64,000 bases of DNA, taken from Ulvibacter litoralis (GTDB lineage Bacteria > Bacteroidota > Bacteroidia > Flavobacteriales > Flavobacteriaceae). Numbering within the stretch: position 1 is the stretch's first letter; every line of letters starts with the position of its first letter. Positions 26,106-35,600 of this stretch are shown piece by piece. The notes under the pieces are model-generated. The model searched no databases and was not told the DNA's origin. It saw only the letters and a list, made by a program, of their open reading frames with translations. A program made the translations under genes and the position numbers. Location of the stretch: positions 843,926 to 907,925 of the forward strand of contig NZ_FNBA01000002.1 of the NCBI RefSeq assembly GCF_900102055.1, in the 5' to 3' direction.

Positions 26106-26732
26106 CTAGATCACTTTCAGAAATACAAATAAGAAGTGTAATATACTGCCGCACAATACAAATAAGTGCCAGATAACGTGGGTGTATTTAAAACGATCTA
26201 GAGCATAAAAAACAATTCCCACCGTATAGGCAATACCGCCTCCCATTAATAGGTTAATTCCAACAGCATCTGTCCGCGCTTGCAATGCTGAAAAGTCGAA
26301 TACGATTAACCACCCCATGATAAGATAAAGTAACACAGAAAGAAATTCGAATCTTCCTGTAAAGAAAATTTTCATAAAAGTACCAAAGAGTGCAATGCCC
26401 CAAACCGTACAAAACAGAATCCATCCATGACTATCTTCTAAAGTGATTAATACGACTGGCGAATAGGTTCCTGCAATTAAAAAATAAATACTAATATGGT
26501 CTAATTTCCGAAAAAAATGCTTTCGAGTTACATCCGTTTCGTGATGATACAAGGAGGAAACTAAATAAAGTAACGATAGGGAGCATCCGTACAATACAAT
26601 TGAGAACATTCCCCAAAAGGTGTTGATTTGGTTAAAACAAAGCATCAATACAAATCCTACGAGACTAAATACAAAACCTATACTATGTGTTAGGACATTA
26701 TACCGTTCTTCTATTGGAGACTGAATTCGCAT
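26106..26732 (-). CDS. Hemolysin III / PAQR family membrane protein
   Basis: This 208-residue protein with seven membrane helices belongs to the YqfA/hemolysin III family, related to adiponectin/progestin receptors. Family motifs are visible: ERYNVLTHSIGFVFSLVG at the N-terminus, SSLYHHE, KLDHISIYFLIAGTYSPV in the middle, and THVIWHLFVLCGSILHFLFV at the end. The conserved His, Asp and Ser residues suggest a zinc-dependent hydrolase site. 'Hemolysin' is a historical name; toxicity should not be inferred. Confidence 0.9.
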   Translation of the reverse strand: MRIQSPIEERYNVLTHSIGFVFSLVGFVLMLCFNQINTFWGMFSIVLYGCSLSLLYLVSSLYHHETDVTRKHFFRKLDHISIYFLIAGTYSPVVLITLEDSHGWILFCTVWGIALFGTFMKIFFTGRFEFLSVLLYLIMGWLIVFDFSALQARTDAVGINLLMGGGIAYTVGIVFYALDRFKYTHVIWHLFVLCGSILHFLFVFLKVI

Positions 26733-26754
26733 GGATGGTATTGTTTTAAGCGTA

Positions 26755-26762
26755 CAAAAATA
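26755..26762 (-). promoter_or_regulatory. -7 element of the hemolysin III family gene
   Basis: The minus strand reads TATTTTTG, 22 bases before the ATG. Confidence 0.5.
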
Positions 26763-26765
26763 GCA

Positions 26766-26797
26766 TAAAAAAAGAGGGCTTCATGAAGCCCTCTTTA
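26766..26797 (-). terminator. Terminator of the DUF1028 operon
   Basis: A perfect palindromic stem AAAGAGGGCTTCA / TGAAGCCCTCTTT is followed by a T run on the minus strand. Confidence 0.92.
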
Positions 26798-26819
26798 CAA
26801 TAATTATTATGCAATCATT

Positions 26820-29800
26820 TTACTTTTTCACGATTCGTTTTGTTACAACGCCCGCCTCTGTTGTTATCTCCACAAAGTACAAAGCAGAAGTAAGTGTTGA
26901 AAGGTCTATTTGAGCATTTGTTGTATTTACATTTTTAACACTTAGTACTCTTCTTCCCTGTGCATCATATACAATTGTATTGGTTATTGCGGCTTTTGGT
27001 GAAGCTACATATACTATGTTTTGCGTCGGATTTGGATATACTGAAACGGCATCTAAAGTAATATCGTTTGTTCCTAATATTTGGTTTTGGAATACTACTT
27101 TAAAACGTTCGCTATAGGTTGCTTCTCCACTTTGGAAGGTATAATCGCCTTCAGATAAATTAGTCACACTTCCTGTTAACGTGTCGATTAAATACACTGT
27201 CGCAGTTTCAATGTGCAATCCGTCCACATCTTGAAGCGATATACGGTAGTTTTGCGATTCTTTTACTTGTGTAGAGAAACTCAATCCTACTGAAGCTTCC
27301 ACTTCAAAAGTACCTAATGCGTTAATCGCAAGTTCTTCTCCTGTTGCTAATTCAGAATACAGTGACACTGGAGTAGCCAAACGTTTGATATCTGCGTTCG
27401 CTTCAAAAGTAGCTGTGGTGTTTTCAGAAAAACCAATTAAAGTAGTACTTCCTAGTCCGTAGCTATCGTTGTACACATTAATCCACAAACGATCTCTTTC
27501 CGAAGCCATTGGTCTTCTATAGGTATCATTGGGCCCAGTAACGCGCATCGCATTGTTAAACGTAGCTGTTATTCCTGCGGAAGCTGCTTTCACTCCAAAC
27601 CCTTGTCCGGAAGCAATAATACTATTTGGTGTTGTTCCTCCGTTTGCTGCTGGAATTCCTCCCATCACTTCGCTATACATGGAGATATCTCCCATGCTAA
27701 AGTTGGCAGGGTTATAACCAGGATATGTTAACGATAAAGGTGTAATATGTTCCCAGAAATACAATACATCAATCGCAGTATTGGCAGCATCTGCATAAAA
27801 AGCATCTGCATCAATTGCGGAAGCATACGGATTGGATAGTATGTTCGGACTTGAATTCTGATCGGTGTGATATACTAATGGATAGGCAATAACTCCATTG
27901 TTTAAAGTTCCTTGTGTGTAATTGTGTGTAAAACTTCCGCTTCCCGTAGTATTGGGTTGTGGAAATACCATGTAACCTTCTGCAGGAGCTAATCCTCCTG
28001 TATGCGTTAACCAGTTATTTCCATTGTCATCTGCAAAGTTTTCAGCAGAAGGGAAAGCAGCAGCTACATCAGGATTTGGAACAAAGTTGGCCGTATTGTG
28101 ATGTCTTACAATATACGCCGTATTGTACACGTCTTCTCTCGTTTCCGAAGTCATAGGACTTCCCATGATCATAAATGTTTTTTCAGCTAATGTTGGTGTT
28201 ATTTTTTCAACAGTGATAGATCCGTTATTGCTGACGATTGCCGAATCATCAATTTGAACTAAACTTCCTTGGTGTTCTACCATTAAATTACCATTGACTG
28301 TAATATTATTAATCGCTGAAATAGTATTATCGGCATTTACTGTAAGTGTATTTCCGCTGTTAATTATAATTTCACAGGCTTCAATAGGGCCAAAAGATAC
28401 TGTGTCATAATCATAATCAATGATAGCACTCGTTCTAATTGTTGGTACTCCATTAGACCAAGACCCACCAGCTATATTTGAGAAGGTTGTTGTCGTTGAA
28501 CAAGTAATTCCAGGAGTAACTGATATATTGATATCGTCAATCGCCATATCACTTAGATATCCCGCTCCTGTTGTTGCGTCAAATCGTAACTTAACAGTCT
28601 TGCCATGAAATTGCGTTAAATCAATGGATTCATTATTTATCCAAGAATTCCCCTTATTACCATTTTCACTCCACAAGGTCGTCCAACTTGCCCCACCGTC
28701 ATCACTTGCAGTAACCGATAAGACTCCCATATCACCACCATACATATGGTAATCAAAAGTCATCGTAGCAGTATGCAAATAAGGTATTTCAAAACAAGGA
28801 GAACCTATCACAGCTCTATTACTGAAATCATCTGAACCTAAATCTGAAGCTTCAACAAATGCGTATAACTCCCCCTGATTGGCAGCACTTGGTCCTGTAT
28901 TGCCTGAAGGAGATCCAAATCTACTTCTTATCCATGAGTTGTCAATATCGCATGTTTCTTCTTTTTCCCATGATTTGGTCTCAAAGTCCATCGTGTAAGG
29001 AAATGTATTAATCGTGGTACGACAAAAGGGAGTGTTTACAGTGGTATCATAATTACATTGTAAAACATCTATTGGTTCTACAGAACTAATATTAGGGTAA
29101 TAACTTAAATCGAGATACGGACTTCCAGTTGCATCGGAAGGACGTAACACTCGTACAAATGAAGCTAAACCACTATTTCCACTACCTACGCAACGGTTAT
29201 CAGCACCAACACGTTTTGCCCCTTGTAAGGCAGCCATCAGTTTATCTGCTAAAGTTCCTGTAGCGGCTCTAAAGGATGTTTCCATATCATTTAATATGTC
29301 TTCTCTTCCTGCACCATCTGTAGATGTGTCTAAAATATTTCCTTGAATAGCATAATGCATTCCCGTACTTGGATCAACACCCTTAATATTTCCACCCCAA
29401 TTTCCATTGGAAGCACCTGTATAACCTGCAGTTGTTATTGTACCTTCACTACTTATACCTACTATTCCGTATTGTCGTGTGCTTGAATCACTAGCACAAC
29501 AATCGTTAGCTACAAGCCAAGATATTATTTCAGCGGGTGTATCACCTGCCAACATTCTTGTACGGGCGTTATTTTGGTTGCCAGGAACATAAGAAGCTTG
29601 TGAATGGATTGCTCCTAAAAGGGTTCCATCAGGACTTCTAATTATATCATTTAAAAAGTTAATATGACCGCCGTAGCAACTTGTTCCAGCACCACCAATT
29701 TCTCCAGTAATAGGGTCATAAGCTACAATTGAAAATGTATCACCCTCACTATCTCTTGAGTTATCTATTGGAGTTACAATATCTTCTTCGTGAGACAGTA

Positions 29801-29909
29801 ACTTATTAGCTTTTATTAATGAATTTGGAATGGTGAAAAAAGTAACTAAACCAATAGCAACAGTTATAATAGTAATTTTACGGACTTTCGTATTTTTTTT
29901 GGGGGTCAT
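26820..29909 (-). CDS. Secreted DUF1028/MAM-like protein on the shared T9SS chassis
   Basis: This 1029-residue exported protein has an N-terminal hydrophobic signal segment (about 10-30). A DUF1028 domain (about 57-285) starts DTFSIVAYDPITGEIGGAG. A MAM-like jelly-roll (about 300-475) contains the MTFDYHMYGGDMG and LRFDATTGAGYLSDMAIDD patterns. The shared C-terminal chassis runs from about residue 480, and the type A sorting domain ends TKRIVKK. DUF1028 is, as far as I recall, placed among Ntn-hydrolase-like folds and is usually a short free-standing protein, so this fusion is unusual. Thr58 would be the first residue of that fold. The gene is last of a four-gene operon, 21 bases after the previous stop. 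About 1.2 kb of its 3' half is almost identical to the M4 protease gene. Confidence 0.82.
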   Translation of the reverse strand: MTPKKNTKVRKITIITVAIGLVTFFTIPNSLIKANKLLSHEEDIVTPIDNSRDSEGDTFSIVAYDPITGEIGGAGTSCYGGHINFLNDIIRSPDGTLLGAIHSQASYVPGNQNNARTRMLAGDTPAEIISWLVANDCCASDSSTRQYGIVGISSEGTITTAGYTGASNGNWGGNIKGVDPSTGMHYAIQGNILDTSTDGAGREDILNDMETSFRAATGTLADKLMAALQGAKRVGADNRCVGSGNSGLASFVRVLRPSDATGSPYLDLSYYPNISSVEPIDVLQCNYDTTVNTPFCRTTINTFPYTMDFETKSWEKEETCDIDNSWIRSRFGSPSGNTGPSAANQGELYAFVEASDLGSDDFSNRAVIGSPCFEIPYLHTATMTFDYHMYGGDMGVLSVTASDDGGASWTTLWSENGNKGNSWINNESIDLTQFHGKTVKLRFDATTGAGYLSDMAIDDINISVTPGITCSTTTTFSNIAGGSWSNGVPTIRTSAIIDYDYDTVSFGPIEACEIIINSGNTLTVNADNTISAINNITVNGNLMVEHQGSLVQIDDSAIVSNNGSITVEKITPTLAEKTFMIMGSPMTSETREDVYNTAYIVRHHNTANFVPNPDVAAAFPSAENFADDNGNNWLTHTGGLAPAEGYMVFPQPNTTGSGSFTHNYTQGTLNNGVIAYPLVYHTDQNSSPNILSNPYASAIDADAFYADAANTAIDVLYFWEHITPLSLTYPGYNPANFSMGDISMYSEVMGGIPAANGGTTPNSIIASGQGFGVKAASAGITATFNNAMRVTGPNDTYRRPMASERDRLWINVYNDSYGLGSTTLIGFSENTTATFEANADIKRLATPVSLYSELATGEELAINALGTFEVEASVGLSFSTQVKESQNYRISLQDVDGLHIETATVYLIDTLTGSVTNLSEGDYTFQSGEATYSERFKVVFQNQILGTNDITLDAVSVYPNPTQNIVYVASPKAAITNTIVYDAQGRRVLSVKNVNTTNAQIDLSTLTSALYFVEITTEAGVVTKRIVKK
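27028..28250 (-). repeat. Near-identical 1.2 kb tract, copy 1
   Basis: These bases align without gaps to 32891-34113 (offset 5863). I count about seven differences in 1223 bases. On both sides the two genes fall abruptly to ordinary paralogue divergence. Confidence 0.95.
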
Positions 29910-29930
29910 ATAAAAAATTTAGTAGGTTAA

Positions 29931-30776
29931 TTAATATTGTGTCAATAAAGTAATCGTTAAATAAGCATCTTGGGCATTTTCAGTTAAGCCGTCATTACCA
30001 TTGTAGGGTCCAGAACAAATTCCCCAAAAAGCATATCCTGTAGAAGGGCCTCCACATAGAGAAGAGACATTAAGACTGTATGGATTAATATTTTCTTGTT
30101 GCCATAATCGGGCACGTACTTTAAAATTATAAGTCGTACCTTCTGTAAGGTCTACATAATGGACTATGGTTGTTTGCCGTCCCAAGGCTTGAAATCCGGT
30201 ATTATATGCATTTTTAGTATTTGAAGTAACATTACTCTCACCTACTTTTACATTATCGATTTCTAACATATAAGAACCATGAACCATACTTTCTCGAGAG
30301 GAATTTGATCGATCTGGAGCTGCAATATATCCTGTTACATGAATTTCATAGGTTCCAGTATAGGGAGCGACAATACTTTGGTCTAACCCAGGAATGGTAT
30401 AGGTTGTTGTAGTATTGGCAGAACGCACCGTTGATGTTTGTTCAAATTGTACTGTATATCCATCATTGTAAATTCTTACCCATTTAGAAGAATCCCAAAA
30501 ATAAAATCCCGGACTTACTCGGTTAAGTCCAGATCCAGCTGATGCTGTATTATATACCCATAAACCTTCTACTAAACTTGAGGAAATCGTAGTAACATCG
30601 TATCTTGAGGTAAGTGCAACATTTGGAATTAGAAGTCCTTTATTATCACTTTTTAATTGAAATATTGCTCCATTATCTATAGTAGTATCTCCTATCACCA
30701 CTTGTGATGTTGCTCCTAATGAACATAGAACAGCCAACAAAAAGAAGTGTTTCTTTAATGTATTGAAATTCTTCAT
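29931..30776 (-). CDS. Small secreted surface protein, tandem paralogue 3
   Basis: This exported protein has about 281 residues. I chose the ATG at 30776 because the signal peptide (MKNFNTLKKHFFLLAVLCSL, cleaved near ATSQ) begins there. An ATG at 30815 adds 13 charged residues and overlaps the previous stop (TAATG), so a coupled longer form is possible. After cleavage the start VVIGDTTIDNGAIFQLKSDN and KGLLIPNVALTS match the N-terminal motif of the two upstream paralogues. A linker GFYFWDSSKWVRIYN and a C-terminal beta domain (about 110-281, IVAPYTGTYEIHVTG to YLTITLLTQY) follow. It is the most divergent of the three. Confidence 0.75.
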   Translation of the reverse strand: MKNFNTLKKHFFLLAVLCSLGATSQVVIGDTTIDNGAIFQLKSDNKGLLIPNVALTSRYDVTTISSSLVEGLWVYNTASAGSGLNRVSPGFYFWDSSKWVRIYNDGYTVQFEQTSTVRSANTTTTYTIPGLDQSIVAPYTGTYEIHVTGYIAAPDRSNSSRESMVHGSYMLEIDNVKVGESNVTSNTKNAYNTGFQALGRQTTIVHYVDLTEGTTYNFKVRARLWQQENINPYSLNVSSLCGGPSTGYAFWGICSGPYNGNDGLTENAQDAYLTITLLTQY

Positions 30777-30814
30777 AGTAAAAATTATACGTTTATTACG
30801 ATTCGAAGTAATCA

Positions 30815-31633
30815 TTATAACTGTTTTATTAATGTAATTGTCATCGTTCCGCGTTGCGCGTCATTTATTCCAGAACCCGAATAACCACTTGTGTTTTTAC
30901 CAAATGTTCCAGTACCAACATTATTAGCTAACCATTCTCGTCCTCGAACAGCAAATTGATACGTAACCCCCGCTGTAAGCTTTAAGTTCCATAAAATGGT
31001 AGCGCTTTGAGCAAGATTATTAACAGTGGTGCTACCTAATCGTTTTGAAGATGTTGTTAGATATGTTTCTTTAATCATATTTAAAGGGCCTCCACCAGTT
31101 GCTTGTGCCAAGCTAATAGAACCTTGGGCCGCTCCATCTCCTGCAGTACTAATTAAATTCCCTGCAGAATAAAAGGCTTCAACCCGAATTTGATATGTAC
31201 CTGTAAATGGAACTGTAATACTACCAGTGTCAAGACCTGGCAGAGTAACGTACGTCCTGTTATTAGAACTGGCTGTTGCTTGAGCAGTCTGCGTATAATT
31301 TAAAGTATACCCTTGGTTATAAAAGCTACGCCATTTGGTCCCATTCCAATAATAGAAACCAGGAATCACTTCAAATCCCGCCGCGCCGGCAGTCGCTGTG
31401 TTATATACCATTAAACCTGTGGTTGCTGATGGTGTAATTGTGGTTGAATCGTTTGTTCCGGTTAAGGCAACTTTTGTCATTAAAAACCCCTTATTGGAAC
31501 TTGATATATCTAATGCTGACGATGCTTCCGGTGATGAATTATTAACTCCAACCTGAGCACTCACAAAACATGAAAATATAAGAGCAAAGCTTCCAATTAG
31601 GAAATCTAATCTTGAATGTTTGAAATATTTCAT
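30815..31633 (-). CDS. Small secreted surface protein, tandem paralogue 2
   Basis: This is a 272-residue exported protein (signal ending CFVSAQ). The mature start VGVNNSSPEASSALDISSSN with KGFLMTKVALTG is the repeat widespread at the N-termini of Bacteroidetes surface proteins. YYWNGTKWRSFYNQGY leads to a C-terminal domain (about 125-272) with SITVPFTGTYQIRVEAFYSAG and GTMTITLIKQL. The domain pattern could be a C1q/TNF-like jelly-roll, but that is a guess. No T9SS sorting domain is present. The gene lies in the middle of the operon. Confidence 0.75.
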   Translation of the reverse strand: MKYFKHSRLDFLIGSFALIFSCFVSAQVGVNNSSPEASSALDISSSNKGFLMTKVALTGTNDSTTITPSATTGLMVYNTATAGAAGFEVIPGFYYWNGTKWRSFYNQGYTLNYTQTAQATASSNNRTYVTLPGLDTGSITVPFTGTYQIRVEAFYSAGNLISTAGDGAAQGSISLAQATGGGPLNMIKETYLTTSSKRLGSTTVNNLAQSATILWNLKLTAGVTYQFAVRGREWLANNVGTGTFGKNTSGYSGSGINDAQRGTMTITLIKQL

Positions 31634-31676
31634 TTATCTAAAAATTAAACTTATGTTATACACTAAAATGATGTTG

Positions 31677-32483
31677 CTATTGTTGCTTTATTAGTGTGAT
31701 AGTAAGAGAACCTCTTTGAGCATCCGTTATACCAGAAGCCCCAGAATACCCACTTGTATTTTTACCAAATTGTCCAGCACTTACATTATCTCTTGACCAT
31801 TCTCTTCCTTGAACTGCAAATCGATACGTGTTTAATACATTTAAATCTACAGTATAAATTATGGTTGTATTTTGAGGGAGACCGTTTATAGTGGTGCTAC
31901 CAATACGCTTTGAAGTAGAGGTTACATACGTTTCCTTCACTCCTGTTGATAATCCATAGTTTGTCCCCATAGTGAGTCTTACAGAAGCTTGACCTACTCC
32001 TTCGTAAGAAGTACTATACAAATTACCTGCTGCATAAGAAGTTTCTACCTTTATCTGATACGTACCAGAATAAGGAACCGATATATATCCAGTATCCAAT
32101 CCTGGGATTGATGTATAAATCCAATTAAAAATACTTGCTGTTACAGGGGATGTTTGGTCATACTTAACATTATAACCACGATTGTAAAAACGCAGCCATT
32201 GGGTGCCATTCCAATAATAAAAACCAGGTGTTACTTGTATAGGAAGAGCTCCTGCAGTTACTGTATTATAAACAAGTAATCCAACTGTTGCAGATGGTGT
32301 TATTGTACTTGTATCGTTAGTAGATGATAGTGCTACTCTAGGAATTAAAAGACCTTTATTTGAACTATGTACATCCAACAATGCACCATTTGCTGGTGAT
32401 GTAGTGTTGATTCCTACTTGAGCAATTCCTGAAGTTATTATTAATAGATATACTAATAGATTTATATATATGGTAGATTTCAT
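31677..32483 (-). CDS. Small secreted surface protein, tandem paralogue 1 and operon leader
   Basis: This is a 268-residue exported protein (signal ending TSGIAQ). The mature start VGINTTSPANGALLDVHSSN with KGLLIPRVALSS is followed by YYWNGTQWLRFYNRGY. The C-terminal beta domain ends GSLTITLIKQQ. It is close to paralogue 2 over its full length (both have GKNTSGYSG and DAQRG near the C-terminus). It is first in a four-gene operon with the other two paralogues and the DUF1028 protein (gaps 43, -1 or 38, and 21 bases). The constant co-transcription suggests the small proteins assemble with, or are processed together with, the DUF1028 product; this is inference. Confidence 0.78.
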   Translation of the reverse strand: MKSTIYINLLVYLLIITSGIAQVGINTTSPANGALLDVHSSNKGLLIPRVALSSTNDTSTITPSATVGLLVYNTVTAGALPIQVTPGFYYWNGTQWLRFYNRGYNVKYDQTSPVTASIFNWIYTSIPGLDTGYISVPYSGTYQIKVETSYAAGNLYSTSYEGVGQASVRLTMGTNYGLSTGVKETYVTSTSKRIGSTTINGLPQNTTIIYTVDLNVLNTYRFAVQGREWSRDNVSAGQFGKNTSGYSGASGITDAQRGSLTITLIKQQ

Positions 32484-32527
32484 AAGTAGGGGCTTATTTT
32501 TTCTCTAAAGAAATTGCTTTTAAACCG

Positions 32528-32585
32528 CAAATATAACACTTAATCGGATACAAAAAGCATTTCGTCTGTATTTTAATGCATTTCA
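32528..32585 (-). promoter_or_regulatory. Promoter region of the small-protein/DUF1028 operon, shared with the M4 gene
   Basis: The -7 element TATATTTG is at 32528-32535 on the minus strand. A TTG lies 15 bases further upstream, slightly short for -33. The 58 bases from 32528 to 32585 align without gaps to 37308-37365 upstream of the M4 protease gene at about 43 of 58 positions. Confidence 0.55.
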
Positions 32586-32613
32586 TGGATAAATTCGATG
32601 AAATACATTAAAA
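32571..32613. promoter_or_regulatory. Long inverted repeat upstream of the operon promoter
   Basis: Arms of 16 bases (TTTTAATGCATTTCAT at 32571-32586 and ATGAAATACATTAAAA at 32598-32613) differ at one position, a pair that becomes G-U in minus-strand RNA. The repeat lies between the M4 terminator and the operon promoter. It could be an operator or a second transcription barrier. Confidence 0.55.
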
Positions 32614-32624
32614 AACATATTTAA

Positions 32625-32674
32625 AAATAAATACAACCAACCGTTTTAGACTATTAAAACAGCTGATTGTATTT
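32625..32674 (-). terminator. Terminator of the M4 protease gene
   Basis: The stem AAATACAA...GTTTT / AAAAC...TTGTATTT needs several G-U pairs that exist only in minus-strand RNA, which fixes its direction. An AT-rich tail follows. Confidence 0.65.
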
Positions 32675-32682
32675 ATATCAAA

Positions 32683-35600
32683 TTATTCCTTAATTATACG
32701 TTTTGTTACAACGCCCGCCTCTGTTGTTATCTCCACAAAGTACAAAGCATTACTCAATGTTGAAACCGGAACCTCAACAGTACTATCATTGGTATTTTTA
32801 GTAGTTAGCACCTTTCTTCCTTGAATATCATACACTGCAGTATTCACAATGGCCGAATTAGGTGAAACTACATACAAGACATTCTGTGCTGGATTTGGAT
32901 ATACTGAAACGGCATCTAAAGCAATATCGTTTGTTCCTAGTATTTGGTTTTGGAATACTACTTTAAAACGTTCGCTATAGGTTGCTTCTCCACTTTGGAA
33001 GGTATAATCGCCTTCAGATAAATTGGTCACACTTCCTGTTAACGTGTCGATTAAATACACTGTCGCAGTTTCAATGTGCAATCCGTCCACATCTTGAAGC
33101 GATATACGGTAGTTTTGCGATTCTTTTACTTGTGTAGAGAAACTCAATCCTACTGAAGCTTCCACTTCAAAAGCACTTAATGCGTTAATCGCAAGTTCTT
33201 CTCCTGTTGCTAATTCAGAATACAGTGACACTGGAGTAGCCAAACGTTTGATATCTGCGTTCGCTTCAAAAGTAGCTGTGGTGTTTTCAGAAAAACCAAT
33301 TAAAGTAGTACTTCCTAGTCCGTAGCTATCGTTGTACACATTAATCCACAAACGATCTCTTTCCGAAGCCATTGGTCTTCTATAGGTATCATTGGGCCCA
33401 GTAACGCGCATCGCATTGTTAAACGTAGCTGTTATTCCTGCGGAAGCTGCTTTCACTCCAAACCCTTGTCCGGAAGCAATAATACTATTTGGTGTTGTTC
33501 CTCCGTTTGCTGCTGGAATTCCTCCCATCACTTCGCTATACATGGAGATATCTCCCATGCTAAAGTTGGCAGGGTTATAACCAGGATATGTTAACGATAA
33601 AGGTGTAATATGTTCCCAGAAATACAATACATCAATCGCAGTATTGGCAGCATCTGCATAAAAAGCATCTGCATCAATTGCGGAAGCATACGGATTGGAT
33701 AGTATGTTCGGACTTGAATTCTGATCGGTGTGATATACTAATGGATAGGCAATAACTCCATTGTTTAAAGTTCCTTGTGTGTAATTGTGTGTAAAACTTC
33801 CGCTTCCCGTAGTATTGGGTTGTGGAAATACCATGTAACCTTCTGCAGGAGCTAATCCTCCTGTATGCGTTAACCAGTTATTTCCATTGTCATCTGCAAA
33901 GTTTTCAGCAGAAGGAAAAGCAGCAGCAACATCAGGATTTGGAACAAAGTTGGCCGTATTGTGATGTCTTACAATATACGCCGTATTGTACACGTCTTCT
34001 CTCGTTTCCGAAGTCATAGGACTTCCCATGATCATAAATGTTTTTTCAGCTAATGTTGGTGTTATTTTTTCAACAGTGATAGATCCGTTATTGCTGACGA
34101 TTGCCGAATCATCTCCTTGTACCACACTACCTTCATGTTGAATCATTAGGCTTGAACCTGCATCAACCGTTATATTTCCATCTACTTTCATATACTCACC
34201 TGCACCAACAGTTATAATTGCATTGTTGGTAATTTCACAAACACAAGCATCTATATCTGCTACAGAAGTACTATAATTGTTAGAGAAAATTGCTTTTTTA
34301 GTACTGTTTGGAGTTCCATTATCCCAAGAACCTGTAAATACAGTGGTTGGACCAACAACAGTAACTGTTGCGTCACAAGTAGATATCCCACCATTACCAT
34401 CATCTGCAGTAATTGTTACTGTAACATCTCCAATATCTTTACAGGTAAAATCTGTTTTGTTTACAGATAATGTCACTGGATTCCCGCAATTATCAACAAT
34501 ACTTCCTGTGTTACTAGGAACATATGCTACATAATCTGAAGATCCATCAGGCAAACTCCAATTTGCTAAATTCCTACCTGTTGTTGGTGTCGCAGCGGTT
34601 CCAGTAGCATTTTCAATTCCTTGAGTGCGACTTGTCCCTCCATTTGTAGCTTTAGAGGTATGAATTTCAATTCGTTGAGAACCTTCGAACAACTGCAACT
34701 GACTTGTAACTTCGTAAGCTGATGGTGGAGAAGCAGTATATAAGGGTACATCAATAAAATCTACAATCAATTTTCTGTTAGGAGCTATTCCTATGGTTTC
34801 ATATTTAATAGTACCACTTTGGTTTGGACTTAAGTCATCCCAAACTAATGCAATCATGTTATTGGGTGCTCCTCCATCTGCTAAAGCTGTTGGCGTATAA
34901 GAGACTGCTCCCGAGGTTCCATCATTATCAAATGATATGAAACCATTTGAAGCGATATAAAAATTTGAATAGGTTGTTCCGTAAAAATCAAAATCAAACC
35001 CAATAGGTAAAAGACTACTACCGGCATCATCTCCTAAGCTAAGTGTAGTCCCTGTAATTGTTTCAGGAGAAAAAGTTCCACTTGTATCTAATGTATATGA
35101 AGTTGTATCGTACTCTAAGTTAGAAACAACGTCTGAGGCTGTAATAGAAATATCACCTCCTCCATCTAATGTGACGCTTATATCTTTACAAATTAAAACG
35201 GGAAGACCATCTGTAACTTCTATAGTATCGGTATCTGAAGCAGAACCTGCTCCACAAGCTCTTGTATACGTAATCGTATGCGTCCCTACTCCTGCTACAG
35301 TTGGATCGAAAGTAAACGTTGTTCCATTTCCGTCGTCAGTAACACCTAGTCCACTATACACGCCTCCTGTTGCAGTACCACCACTCAATGTTGTTGTTCC
35401 AGAAGTAACACATGTGGTACTAGCTGAAAGGGTTAATGAAGGTGCTCCTCCAGAGTAAACGGCCCCGACCCCTACTGCATGCCAAGCATCTGTTATTGTT
35501 ACCAATTCTTGAGAACAATCTCCATACAAAACTGTAGCCGATTGAATTGAAAAATCCCTTGCATCAGCATAGGTTGAGTTCGCTCCTAAATAATTATCTA

